Assembly (NCBI GenBank): GCA_035506255.1
Contig: DATJPS010000093.1
Location: forward strand, 1 to 33,205
Direction of reading: 5' to 3'
Length of the DNA: 33,205 bases
DNA from: CAIYXV01 sp035506255
GTDB lineage: Bacteria; Margulisbacteria; WOR-1; XYC2-FULL-46-14; WPAF01
Of this stretch, positions 1 to 7,623 are shown piece by piece. Every line of letters starts with the position of its first letter. Position 1 is the first letter of the stretch. The notes beneath the pieces were generated by a model. That model searched no databases. It saw nothing but the letters and a program-made list of their open reading frames with translations, and was not told the origin of the DNA. The position numbers were made by a program, and so were the translations under genes.

Positions 1-2
1 CC

Positions 3-935
3 GATATCCCCGAAGAGCAGGAGCTGCTGTACCGGACCGCCAACTTCTTGCGCCAAAAGCACCTTTCCAATTCGTGCTGCGTCCACGGCATCATCGAGTT
101 CTCAAACTATTGCCGTAACGACTGCGTCTACTGCGGCATCCGCCGCGGCGATCATGAACTGCAAAGGTTCCGTATGACGGAGGATGAGATACTTGATGCC
201 TCCGCGGAAGCGATCGAACAGCATGGCTTTAAAGCGCTGGTCCTCCAATCCGGGGAAGATCCAAAATATCCGGCCTCCCGTCTGGCCGCCGTGATAAAAA
301 AGATCAAGGAGAAGCATGCGGTGTTGATCTTCGTTTCGGTGGGGGAGGTGGGGGCGGAAGGTCTGGCGGAACTTTATCAGGCGGGGGCGCGCGGGATACT
401 GATGCGGTTCGAGACCAGCGACCATAAGCTCTATGCCGCTCTTCACTGCGGCGACCGCCTTGATGACCGGCTGCATCATTTAAAGGAGGCGTACAGATTG
501 GGATATCTGCTGGCTACCGGCGGACTGGTCGGGCTTCACGGCCAAACGATCGAAAGCGTGCTTGACGATATCCTGCTGACCAAGCAACTCAACGCCGAAA
601 TGTACACTTTCGGTCCGGTACTGCCGGACGGGCCGGAGACCTGGCAGATGCTCAACACCCTGGCGGTGGCGAGGATCGTTGACCCGAAGAACGCCAAGAT
701 CGTGGTCACCACCGGGTTCGAAACGCTCGATCCCGATGCGAGGAGGAGGGGGCTGATGGCGGGAGCCAATTCGGTGATGCTCAACGTCACGCCGATGAAA
801 TACCGCAAGCTTTACGGCATCTATCCCAACCGCGCGCACGGCGACGAGAGCGTGGACAAACAGATCAGGGAAACGCTCGACCTTCTTTATTCGCTGGGCC
901 GCGCCCCGACCGATCTGGGCGTTTCCGGCGTCTGA
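3..935 (+). CDS. hydE: [FeFe]-hydrogenase maturase HydE, radical SAM (5' truncated by window edge)
   Basis: The frame is open from base 3 with no convincing start, so the gene begins upstream. About 310 residues are visible, against roughly 350 in the family. Near the left end the motif IEFSNYCRNDCVYCGIR carries the radical-SAM CxxxCxxC cluster (first Cys codon at 111-113) in the form typical of HydE. Further on come a GE-D segment (SGEDPKYP) and TGGLVGLHGQT, as in TIM-barrel radical-SAM enzymes. HydE helps build the dithiomethylamine bridge of the [FeFe] H-cluster. PylB and BioB are related, but the N-terminal motif favours HydE. A TTG at 48 is possible but would cut off conserved upstream residues. 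The partner hydG lies at 17181-18569 on the other strand; hydF and hydA are not in the window. Confidence 0.88.
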   Translation, partial: DIPEEQELLYRTANFLRQKHLSNSCCVHGIIEFSNYCRNDCVYCGIRRGDHELQRFRMTEDEILDASAEAIEQHGFKALVLQSGEDPKYPASRLAAVIKKIKEKHAVLIFVSVGEVGAEGLAELYQAGARGILMRFETSDHKLYAALHCGDRLDDRLHHLKEAYRLGYLLATGGLVGLHGQTIESVLDDILLTKQLNAEMYTFGPVLPDGPETWQMLNTLAVARIVDPKNAKIVVTTGFETLDPDARRRGLMAGANSVMLNVTPMKYRKLYGIYPNRAHGDESVDKQIRETLDLLYSLGRAPTDLGVSGV

Positions 936-949
936 AGCCCGGTGGCCGG

Positions 950-978
950 TTGACAGCGCATACGCTTTCCCCTATAAT
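950..978 (+). promoter_or_regulatory. sigma70-type promoter of rex
   Basis: TTGACA at 950-955, a 17-base spacer and TATAAT at 973-978 give a perfect consensus promoter. The expected transcription start is near 985, inside the Rex operator and only about 11 bases before the rex ATG. Confidence 0.85.
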
Positions 979-979
979 A

Positions 980-993
980 GTGAAATAATTCAC
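980..993 (+). promoter_or_regulatory. Rex operator (autoregulatory)
   Basis: GTGAA-ATAA-TTCAC is a perfect inverted repeat followed by AA. It matches the known Rex-binding consensus TTGTGAA-N4-TTCACAA with one change in the outer left arm. It lies directly after the -10 box and ends two bases before the rex start codon, so bound Rex would block its own transcription. Confidence 0.85.
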
Positions 994-995
994 AA

Positions 996-1628
996 ATGAA
1001 AGTATCAGACCGGACCATTGAAAGACTATCCCTTTATTACCGTTACCTGTACATCCTTTTTCAGCAGGGGACGCAGTTCATATCGTCAAAACATCTCGCG
1101 TCCCTGGTGGGATTGAAACCTGAGCAGGTAAGGAAGGACCTGTCGTATTTCGGCTCGTTCGGACGCACCGGGAAAGGGTACGAAGTGGTATCGTTGCAGC
1201 GCGCGATCGCAAAGATCCTGGGGTTGGAACAGGGGAGGAAGGTGGCGATCGTGGGGGTGGGGAACCTGGGAATGGCACTGGCGGGATACAAGGGCTTCGA
1301 AGCGCTCGGCTTCCGTATCGTCGCCATATTTGACAGTTCCGCCAATAAGATAGGGAAAAAGTACAAGGGAAAGGTCTGCCACGATATCGCCGATTTCAAG
1401 GAAGTGTCGAAGAAAGAAGGAGTGGAGATGGTGATCCTGACCGTTCCTTCGGAAGTGGTGCAGGAAGTGGCGCAATCGGTCGCCGCCGCAGGGATAAAAG
1501 CGATCCTCAACTTCGCCCCGGTAAACCTCAACGTGCCCAAAGCGGTAAAGGTCAACAATATCGATCTGGCGTCCGAGCTCAAGCGGCTTTCGTATTACGC
1601 ACAGGGCAACCGGAAAGATGCGGATTGA
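996..1628 (+). CDS. rex: Redox-sensing transcriptional repressor Rex
   Basis: The product has 210 residues, the usual Rex length. Residues 1-75 form the winged-helix DNA-binding domain (typical start with RLSLYYRYL and recognition segment KPEQVRKDLSYFG). Residues 80-200 form the NAD(H)-binding Rossmann domain with GVGNLG at 87-92 and an acidic residue in IFDSS at the end of the second strand. Rex senses NADH/NAD+: the NADH form leaves DNA and derepresses fermentation and hydrogenase genes. The ATG at 996 fits the family N-terminus, but there is no Shine-Dalgarno because the operator fills the upstream space; the mRNA would be nearly leaderless. A second Rex site fronts the hydrogenase operon just downstream. 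Confidence 0.95.
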   Translation: MKVSDRTIERLSLYYRYLYILFQQGTQFISSKHLASLVGLKPEQVRKDLSYFGSFGRTGKGYEVVSLQRAIAKILGLEQGRKVAIVGVGNLGMALAGYKGFEALGFRIVAIFDSSANKIGKKYKGKVCHDIADFKEVSKKEGVEMVILTVPSEVVQEVAQSVAAAGIKAILNFAPVNLNVPKAVKVNNIDLASELKRLSYYAQGNRKDAD

Positions 1629-1653
1629 CAATGAAATCCGGTTGTTTTACAAT
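1625..1653 (+). promoter_or_regulatory. sigma70-type promoter of the hydrogenase operon
   Basis: TTGACA at 1625-1630 overlaps the rex stop codon. A 17-base spacer leads to TACAAT at 1648-1653. Transcription should start near 1660, just ahead of the Rex palindrome. Confidence 0.8.
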
Positions 1654-1668
1654 GAAATAAGGGGAAGA

Positions 1669-1686
1669 TAGTGAAAATATTCACTA
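1669..1686 (+). promoter_or_regulatory. Rex operator of the hydrogenase operon
   Basis: TAGTGAA-AATA-TTCACTA is a perfect 18-base palindrome with the GTGAA-N4-TTCAC core of Rex sites. It sits between the promoter and the first structural gene (ATG at 1693), which implies that the whole 12.4 kb operon is controlled by Rex. The same palindrome in RNA could form a 7-bp hairpin between an AAGGGG sequence (1659-1664) and the start codon. Confidence 0.85.
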
Positions 1687-1692
1687 ACATTT

Positions 1693-2745
1693 ATGGCGGA
1701 TAGGGACCGGTTAATAACGAAAGAAAATCTGGAACAACTGGTGAGATCGCTGCTCGCGGAATCGAGGGTGATCGCGCCGGTAAGGTCGTTCGACGGCCTG
1801 GCGCTGGAAGAGATCAATGGATCCTCCATTGGAAAGATCGAGCTTTCCGGATATCGCACGGTGGAATCGTTCAAATCATGGCTGTTCAAGCCGGTAGAGA
1901 TCGTCTCCGATTATTTCGGGCCGGAGGTCGGAAGCAAAGCGCCTAAGCTGGTGTTCTTTGGCGTAAGGGGCTGCGACGCGGAAGCGATCGAAACGCTCGA
2001 TAACGTGTACCTTGAGGGTCCGACCCGGGAAGCTTTCTATGAACAAAACCGCAAGCAAATAACTATCATTACCGCTGACTGCACCGATTGCGGAAAAACC
2101 TGTTTTTGCAATATGGTCGGCAGCAAACCGTACGCGCTAAAGATATTCGACCTTAACCTTTCACCGGTAAAGGACGGGTACGCGGTGGAGATCGGCTCGG
2201 ACCGGGGTAGGGAGATCGTCGAAAGGAACAGTTCCCTGTTCGCCGAAACCACGCCCGAGGTGGAAAGGGAAAAAGTGGTAAGCCGCCAGCGGATGGTGAA
2301 CCGGCTGGCGGAGAACAACGCCGCGTTCAAGCTGAAGCTCGACCTGACGGAGATCCTCCGCCGAAACCTTGAGAACAAATTCTGGAAAGTGTTGACCAAA
2401 GACTGCGTCGAATGCTCGTCATGCAACTTTATCTGTCCCACCTGCAGTTGTTTCGTCCTGCTCGATTCCCCGGCGGCGGAAGGCGGCCGGCGGGACAAGG
2501 CCTGGGACGCGTGCCTCAAGGCCGGATATACCCGGGTGGCGGGTGGGGCGAATCCCAGAGGGAAATTATTCGAACGGCTGCAGAACCGCTACCAGTGCAA
2601 GTTCGATTATTCCCACGCGCGCCAGGGGCGTTACACCTGCGTCGGCTGCGGGCGCTGTATCGATGGCTGCGCCGGCAACATTGACATGCGGAAGATACTG
2701 GTCGAACTGGAAAGACAGGTGCCGCTGACGGCAAAGCTGAAATAA
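1693..2745 (+). CDS. 4Fe-4S electron-transfer subunit, sulfhydrogenase beta / AsrA-like
   Basis: This 350-residue soluble iron-sulfur protein resembles the beta subunit of group-3 cytoplasmic hydrogenases (HydB/HyhB) and AsrA of sulfite reductase. The N-terminal half has the family's VRGCDAEAI and CTDCGKTCFCN segments. The C-terminal half holds two cluster motifs, CVECSSCNFICPTCSC and CVGCGRCIDGCAG. In the family it passes electrons between the FAD/NAD(P) gamma subunit, encoded next (one-base gap), and the catalytic core. Here it is first in an operon for a membrane-bound group-4-type enzyme, which is not its usual partner. No Shine-Dalgarno lies within 25 bases of the ATG. Family assignment is fairly secure; the electron route is inferred. 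Confidence 0.85.
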   Translation: MADRDRLITKENLEQLVRSLLAESRVIAPVRSFDGLALEEINGSSIGKIELSGYRTVESFKSWLFKPVEIVSDYFGPEVGSKAPKLVFFGVRGCDAEAIETLDNVYLEGPTREAFYEQNRKQITIITADCTDCGKTCFCNMVGSKPYALKIFDLNLSPVKDGYAVEIGSDRGREIVERNSSLFAETTPEVEREKVVSRQRMVNRLAENNAAFKLKLDLTEILRRNLENKFWKVLTKDCVECSSCNFICPTCSCFVLLDSPAAEGGRRDKAWDACLKAGYTRVAGGANPRGKLFERLQNRYQCKFDYSHARQGRYTCVGCGRCIDGCAGNIDMRKILVELERQVPLTAKLK

Positions 2746-2746
2746 C

Positions 2747-3562
2747 ATGGAGAACAACCCTTACCGCCCGATAAAAGCGAAGATCGAGAACGTGATCACC
2801 GAGACCGGCAATATTAAGACATTCGTTCTGAAGCCGGAAGAAGAGATCGAGTTCGAGGCTGGCCAGTTCATGCAAGTGACGGTGCCGGGCATGGGCGAGT
2901 CGCCTTTCACTCCCTCGTCCGATCCGAAGAATAAGGGATCGATCGAGTTCACGGTGATGCGGGCCGGGGCCGTGACTTCCAAACTGCATTCCATGAAGCC
3001 GGGCGAATATATCGGGCTGCGGGGGCCGTTCGGCAAGCCTTATCCCATCAGCACTTTCCACGGCAAGGACATATACATCGTGGGCGGCGGGGTGGGGCTC
3101 GCGCCGCTAAGGGCGCTGCTCTTCGCGCTTTTCCATGAATTGGACCATTTGAACAAGATAGAGGTCCGGTTCGGTTCGCGTTCGCCAAAGGATATATCAT
3201 ACCGCGACGCGATCCCGGAATGGGGCAAGAAGCCGAAAATGAAGATAAATATCACCGTCGACATCGGCGATCCTTCCTGGAAAGGCAACGTTGGCTTGGT
3301 CACGACCATCCTCAACGATGGTGACGTGAACGTGAAGAACGCGGTAGCGATCGTTTGCGGCCCACCGATCATGATGAAATTTGTGAACAAACGCTTGCTC
3401 GACATGGGATTTGCGGGAAGCGACATCTACCTTTCGATGGAAAAGAACATGAGCTGCGGCATCGGCAAGTGTTTCCACTGCAACCTGGGACACTATCTTT
3501 GCTGCAAGGACGGCCCGGTGTTCACCTGGGACCAGATAAAGGACATTCCTGAACCATGGTAA
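2747..3562 (+). CDS. FAD/NAD(P)-binding, 2Fe-2S subunit, sulfhydrogenase gamma / AsrB-like
   Basis: The product has 271 residues of the ferredoxin-NADP reductase fold seen in HydG-gamma/HyhG, AsrB and dihydroorotate dehydrogenase PyrK. An FAD domain (about 1-105, with ESPFTPSS and LRGPFGKPYP) is followed by a nucleotide-binding domain starting at GGGVGLAPLRALL and containing VCGPPIMM. At the C-terminus a 2Fe-2S motif reads CGIGKCFHCNLG and ends with a fourth Cys in LCCKDGP. It would exchange electrons between NAD(P)H and the Fe-S proteins of the operon. It should not be confused with the radical-SAM maturase HydG also in this window. Its last 7 bases overlap the next gene. Confidence 0.88.
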   Translation: MENNPYRPIKAKIENVITETGNIKTFVLKPEEEIEFEAGQFMQVTVPGMGESPFTPSSDPKNKGSIEFTVMRAGAVTSKLHSMKPGEYIGLRGPFGKPYPISTFHGKDIYIVGGGVGLAPLRALLFALFHELDHLNKIEVRFGSRSPKDISYRDAIPEWGKKPKMKINITVDIGDPSWKGNVGLVTTILNDGDVNVKNAVAIVCGPPIMMKFVNKRLLDMGFAGSDIYLSMEKNMSCGIGKCFHCNLGHYLCCKDGPVFTWDQIKDIPEPW

Positions 3563-5064
3563 ATATGGAAAATCCGAAATCCGAAATCCGAAATCCGAAA
3601 ATCGCAAGATCTATATGTCTTTTCTGTTCGCTCGGATGCGGAGTATGCTTTCGCAAGGAAGGGGAGCGGGTGGTCCAGATCGATTATGACACGGAGAACC
3701 CGGTCAACAACGGCTCGCTCTGCCCGCGCGGGCATTACAACCTGGAATTGATCGAGCATCCGCAGCGGCTGGGCTATCCGCTGATCGGGAACAAGCGCGC
3801 GGAATGGGAAGAAGCGCTTTCAATGCTCCGTTCCAAGCTTAAGGATGCGGAACCGTCGACCGTCGGCATTCTGATATCCGGCATGGCGAGCAACGAAGAA
3901 GCGCTGCTTGCCGGCAAGCTGGCGCGGACGCTGGGGATAACTAATATTTCCTGCGCCGGAGACGCGTCCGATGCGGAAACTTACGGCGGAGCGAGGTTCG
4001 AAACGCCGGTCTGTTCCCTCGGAAAGGTCGGGGAGATCGATCGCGGTGACGCGGTGATGGTGATCGGCGACATCCTGAACCGTTCGCCGGTGCTTTCGCA
4101 GCGGATCAATAAAGTGAAGTACGGCAAGCGCGGCAACAAGGTGATCGTGATCGATCCGGACCGCAGCCATACCTCATGGTTCGCTACCAGCCATTTGAAG
4201 CTAAAGCCCGGCAGCGAAGCCGCGCTGCTCGCTGGCATGATCAAGGTCATTTCGGAAGATAACGGCAAGGGAGCGATCGACATCGATCTGGGAAAAGTGG
4301 CGGAGATGACCGGCATCCCGGCCGCGGCGATCGCGGCGGCGGCAAGGGACTTCAACTGCGCCGCTTCCGGGTTCGCGATCATGTCCCCGTCGCGGAGCCG
4401 GTCCCGCAACGATCTGGTCAAATACCTGGTCCGCCTGATCTGCGACCTTTCGCCCAATAAGAAGCAGGCCGCGTTCTACTGCTTCGGCAACGCGCTCGGA
4501 GTGAACGTAGTGCTCGACCGCGCGGTCGAAGCGCGGCGTTCGTTCGCGGAGATCAGGGACGGCATCATCAATGGAGAGATCACCCGCCTGGCGATGTTCG
4601 GGGACAACCCGTTCGCGGGCGATCCGGATATCGAGAAAAAGCTGGAAAGGATGGAACTGCTGGCGTTCTCGTCCGTCTTTCCGCAAAAGATATACCAGAA
4701 CGGCCAGATAACGCTCCCGCTGGCCTCGCATCTTGAGAGCGGAGGGACTTTTAAACTGGCCGACGGCCGGATCGAGAGCGTGGAGCCGGTAACTGTAAAA
4801 GCCGGCAGGCGATCGAATTTTGATATAATTGCATCATTGCTCAACCTGGGCGATGAGGACGGGGAAAAGCTAAAGGCCGAGGCGCTGGAACTGGCGGAGA
4901 AGGGCCCGGTCATGCAAAAAGCGAGCCCGGCCGAAAAGATAGCCGAAGCGCTGGAGGTCGAGATCAATGAAACCGTTCCGGCGGAGAACATAACCCATTT
5001 CGGGAACAACGACCTGGTCCGGAACTTTTTCTGGTTCAGGGCGAACAACAGGAGCGAAACATGA
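3556..5064 (+). CDS. NuoG/FdhA-like molybdopterin-oxidoreductase family subunit, probably non-catalytic
   Basis: The product has 502 residues. The N-terminal 4Fe-4S motif of the molybdopterin oxidoreductase family is visible (Cys 21, 24, 28 and 56: CLFCSLGCGV then SLCPRGH), followed by the family fold (HPQRLGYPLI...EWEEALSML). Where catalytic members have Cys or Sec (after the GxNN segment) this protein reads CAGDASDAETYGG. It is also shorter than formate dehydrogenases and appears to lack the C-terminal cofactor-binding domain. It therefore resembles NuoG, an electron relay. The start is 3556 or 3565; either way, four copies of a 7-base repeat are translated between the start and the first cysteine. 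It overlaps the next gene by 4 bases. Confidence 0.8.
   Translation: MVNMENPKSEIRNPKIARSICLFCSLGCGVCFRKEGERVVQIDYDTENPVNNGSLCPRGHYNLELIEHPQRLGYPLIGNKRAEWEEALSMLRSKLKDAEPSTVGILISGMASNEEALLAGKLARTLGITNISCAGDASDAETYGGARFETPVCSLGKVGEIDRGDAVMVIGDILNRSPVLSQRINKVKYGKRGNKVIVIDPDRSHTSWFATSHLKLKPGSEAALLAGMIKVISEDNGKGAIDIDLGKVAEMTGIPAAAIAAAARDFNCAASGFAIMSPSRSRSRNDLVKYLVRLICDLSPNKKQAAFYCFGNALGVNVVLDRAVEARRSFAEIRDGIINGEITRLAMFGDNPFAGDPDIEKKLERMELLAFSSVFPQKIYQNGQITLPLASHLESGGTFKLADGRIESVEPVTVKAGRRSNFDIIASLLNLGDEDGEKLKAEALELAEKGPVMQKASPAEKIAEALEVEINETVPAENITHFGNNDLVRNFFWFRANNRSET
3571..3598 (+). repeat. Heptamer tandem repeat, (AATCCGA)x4, inside a coding N-terminus
   Basis: Four perfect copies of AATCCGA run head to tail, 6 bases after the ATG at 3565. 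They are translated as part of the NuoG-like protein (residues 6-15). Because 7 is not a multiple of 3, gain or loss of a copy would shift the frame. Confidence 0.95.
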
Positions 5065-5594
5065 GCCAGCCGGACGTCAGGATAGAGGGCGCGGTCGCGC
5101 GCGAAAAGTTCTTCGGGAAAAGGGTTTACCTTAACCTGGACCTTTGCTGCGGCTGCCGGAGCTGCGCCGCCGCCTGCGCTTACGGCCATCATCTCCAGAC
5201 GTTGCTGGGCCACGCCAAACCGGTCGCGGAAGCGGACCTGCCGCTACATTGTTTGATGTGCGACCAGCCGGCATGCGCGGCCGCCTGTCCCAACGATGCG
5301 ATGAAAAAGATGGAAGACGGACTGGTGCAAAGAAGTCATTTCAAATGCGTCGGCTGCTCGTCGTGCGCGGCCGCCTGCCCGTTCGGGGTGATCAAGCCCG
5401 ACCTGAAAAAGCATATCGTCCCCAAGTGCGATCTGTGCATCGACCGGCTTGAAGAGGGGGAGATCCCGCGCTGCGTGCGGGCGTGCACCTCGGGCGCGCT
5501 GTCGTTCCAGGATATTGAGGCGCAGGCGGAGGATGAGAAGAAAAATCTGGCATCGGTGAGAATACTGTCCAACATGATAGGGAGGAGGAGATAG
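5061..5594 (+). CDS. Four-cluster ferredoxin, HycB/HydN/CooF family
   Basis: This 177-residue protein has four cysteine clusters in the order typical of the HycB/HydN/CooF family: CCGCRSCAAACAYG, CLMCDQPACAAACPN, CVGCSSCAAACPFG and CDLCIDRLEEGEIPRCVRACT. Such subunits wire an electron donor (formate dehydrogenase, CO dehydrogenase or similar) to a group-4 hydrogenase. Here it lies directly after the NuoG-like gene (ATGA overlap), so it probably links the NAD(P)H-side module to the NuoB/NuoI-like subunits. The start at 5061 is set by that overlap and a GGAG at 5051-5054. Confidence 0.9.
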   Translation: MSQPDVRIEGAVAREKFFGKRVYLNLDLCCGCRSCAAACAYGHHLQTLLGHAKPVAEADLPLHCLMCDQPACAAACPNDAMKKMEDGLVQRSHFKCVGCSSCAAACPFGVIKPDLKKHIVPKCDLCIDRLEEGEIPRCVRACTSGALSFQDIEAQAEDEKKNLASVRILSNMIGRRR

Positions 5595-5598
5595 CGAT

Positions 5599-6276
5599 AT
5601 GGGCAAAGCGGAAGAACATCTGGATACGGCTTGCGGTTGCCTGCGGATGGGAAAGTTCAACCAGGCGATAAAGGAGTACCAGGCGGCGATCAGCGCCGAT
5701 CCCGGCAATTCGATCGCCCACAAGAGCCTGGGGAATCTTTATTACCGCAAGACGATGCTCGACGAATCGATCGCCGAATACCGCAAAGCGGTGGAGCTAA
5801 ACCCCCAGTATTCCGACGCCCATTACGAGCTCGGCATTTCGCTTTACCGAAGGGGATTGCTGGAGGAGGGTATCAAATCGTTCCTGGAAGCGCTGAAGAT
5901 AAACCCCAACTTCCATATTGCCCGCTACTGGCTGGGGCTCTCTTACTATTATATCGGCCGGCTTAAAGAAGCGATCGACGCATTCCGGGTGACCATCGCC
6001 AACGAACCGAACGTGGCGATCGCCTATTATCATCTGGGCATCGCCTACATGCGGGAGGGGCGCTGGAAGGACGCGATCGAGCAGTTCGAGGAATTCCTCA
6101 AGAAGACGCCGCTGAGCGCCGCCGCTTCCTACCAGCTGGGCGTTTCTTACTATAACATCGGCGATGTCGACAATGCGGTGAAAAATTTTCGCCGGGCGGT
6201 CGAGATCGACCCGTCGGACGAAAGGTCGCGGGAAAACCTTGACACTATCGAAGAATTAAGGAGCAAGTTCTTTTGA
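5599..6276 (+). CDS. TPR-repeat protein within the hydrogenase operon
   Basis: The 225 residues are almost entirely tetratricopeptide repeats, about six 34-residue units with the usual pattern (for example AIAEYRKAVELNPQYSDAHYELGISL). No signal peptide or membrane segment is seen, so it should be cytoplasmic. TPR proteins are protein-binding scaffolds. Its place between the ferredoxin gene (4-base gap) and the NuoH-like gene (4-base overlap) suggests a role in assembling or docking the complex, but the sequence gives no direct evidence of a partner. A GGAGGAGA precedes the ATG. Confidence 0.88.
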   Translation: MGKAEEHLDTACGCLRMGKFNQAIKEYQAAISADPGNSIAHKSLGNLYYRKTMLDESIAEYRKAVELNPQYSDAHYELGISLYRRGLLEEGIKSFLEALKINPNFHIARYWLGLSYYYIGRLKEAIDAFRVTIANEPNVAIAYYHLGIAYMREGRWKDAIEQFEEFLKKTPLSAAASYQLGVSYYNIGDVDNAVKNFRRAVEIDPSDERSRENLDTIEELRSKFF

Positions 6277-7196
6277 TCGAATGGCTTAAACTGATATTCG
6301 GATACCTGGTATTCCCCGGGCTGATGTTCTCGGCCTTTATGGGAATGCTGGCGAGCTGGGCGGACCGCAAGGTGACCGCCCGCCTTCAGTACCGCAAGGG
6401 CCCGCCCTGGTACCAGCCGTTCGCCGACGCCTTGAAATTGCTGGGCAAGGAGATGATCGTTCCCGAAGGAGCGGCGCGCGCGGTATTTATTTCCGCTCCG
6501 CTGTTCGGTCTGGCGGCGGCGGCACTGGCGGCTACCATCATCTGGCAGGGGAACGTCGACCGGTCGGCCGGTTTCATCGGCGACCTGATCGTGGCGCTCT
6601 ATCTATTGACCGTCCCGTCACTGGCGATCGTGATCGGCGGATCGGCGTCGCGCAACCCGCTGGCGGCGGTGGGGGCGAGCCGGGAAATGAAGCTGGTCCT
6701 GGCGTACGAGCTTCCGTTCACGATCGCGGTCTTCACAGTGGCGGCGCAGGCGAACTCGATCCTGATCGGGAACATCGCCGGCCGCGCGCCGGTGCTGACG
6801 CTTTCGGGACTGATCGCATTTGTGGTGGCGCTGCTGGTGGCGCAGGCCAAGCTCGGCTTCGTGCCGTTCGATATCGCCGAGGCCGATCAGGAGATCATGG
6901 CCGGGGCGCTGCTCGAGTATTCGGGCCCGGGCCTGCTGCTGTTCCGGCTGGCAAAGTCGGTATTACTGTTCGTCATTCCGCTTTTCCTGATCACGGTATT
7001 CCTGGGCGGCATCGACGTTTCAAGTATTGCCGGCATCGTTTTGTTCATCCTGAAATATATTCTGGTGCTGGTGCTGATGATATTGATCAAGAACACGAAT
7101 CCGAGATTGAAGATCGATCAGGCGGTAAGATTTTTCTGGGGACCGGTGACGGTGATGGCGGCGGCGGCGTTCATTTGCGCCTTGATAGGATGGTAA
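6273..7196 (+). CDS. Membrane subunit NuoH/EchB/HyfC-like
   Basis: The product has 307 residues with about eight hydrophobic segments. The conserved NuoH/EchB loop is clear (WADRKVTARLQYRKGP near residues 29-44, and a second loop VPFDIAEADQEIMAG). This subunit anchors the peripheral hydrogenase arm and forms the entry to the ion pathway. The start is TTG at 6273, overlapping the TPR stop as TTGA, with AAGGAG about 9 bases upstream; no in-frame ATG lies nearby. Confidence 0.92.
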   Translation: MIEWLKLIFGYLVFPGLMFSAFMGMLASWADRKVTARLQYRKGPPWYQPFADALKLLGKEMIVPEGAARAVFISAPLFGLAAAALAATIIWQGNVDRSAGFIGDLIVALYLLTVPSLAIVIGGSASRNPLAAVGASREMKLVLAYELPFTIAVFTVAAQANSILIGNIAGRAPVLTLSGLIAFVVALLVAQAKLGFVPFDIAEADQEIMAGALLEYSGPGLLLFRLAKSVLLFVIPLFLITVFLGGIDVSSIAGIVLFILKYILVLVLMILIKNTNPRLKIDQAVRFFWGPVTVMAAAAFICALIGW

Positions 7197-7203
7197 CGCT
7201 GAT

Positions 7204-7623
7204 ATGTTGAATCCGTTCAAATGGGGTTTGAAAAAGTCTCCCTGGGTCTTCCACCTGGGGGCATCGGCCTGCAACAACTGCGACATCGAGATCGTGGATT
7301 GCCTGACGCCGAAGCACGACATCGAGCGGTTCGGCCTGATCCTGGCGGGCTCCCCCCGGCACGCGGACGTGTTGCTGGTGTCGGGGATCGTCAACCGCCA
7401 GTCGATCGAGCGGTTTAAGCGGGTGTATGATCAGGTGCCCAAACCCAAACTGGTGGTCGCGGTCGGCGTGTGCGCCTGTTCGGCCGACCTGTTCCGCGAC
7501 AGCTATAATTTCGTCAAGCCGGTCGACGAGATCATACCGGTCGACGTTTACGTCCCCGGCTGCCCGCCCAAGCCGGAAGCGATCATCGCCGGAGTGATGA
7601 AAGCGTTGGAGAAAATAAAATGA
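7204..7623 (+). CDS. [NiFe] hydrogenase small subunit, NuoB/EchC-like
   Basis: The 139 residues match the short small subunit of group-4 hydrogenases and complex I NuoB. Ligands of the proximal 4Fe-4S cluster are visible: ACNNCDIE (Cys 23 and 26), GVCAC (Cys 90) and PGCPPKP (Cys 120). The CxxC form, rather than the CC pair of NuoB, is the hydrogenase-type arrangement. There is no twin-arginine signal, so the enzyme faces the cytoplasm. It overlaps the NuoC-like gene by 4 bases. Confidence 0.92.
   Translation: MLNPFKWGLKKSPWVFHLGASACNNCDIEIVDCLTPKHDIERFGLILAGSPRHADVLLVSGIVNRQSIERFKRVYDQVPKPKLVVAVGVCACSADLFRDSYNFVKPVDEIIPVDVYVPGCPPKPEAIIAGVMKALEKIK

Noticed and set aside
3556..5064. Catalytic formate dehydrogenase
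   Set aside because: No Cys or Sec at the active-site position, and the protein is too short with no C-terminal cofactor domain; NuoG-like relay fits better.
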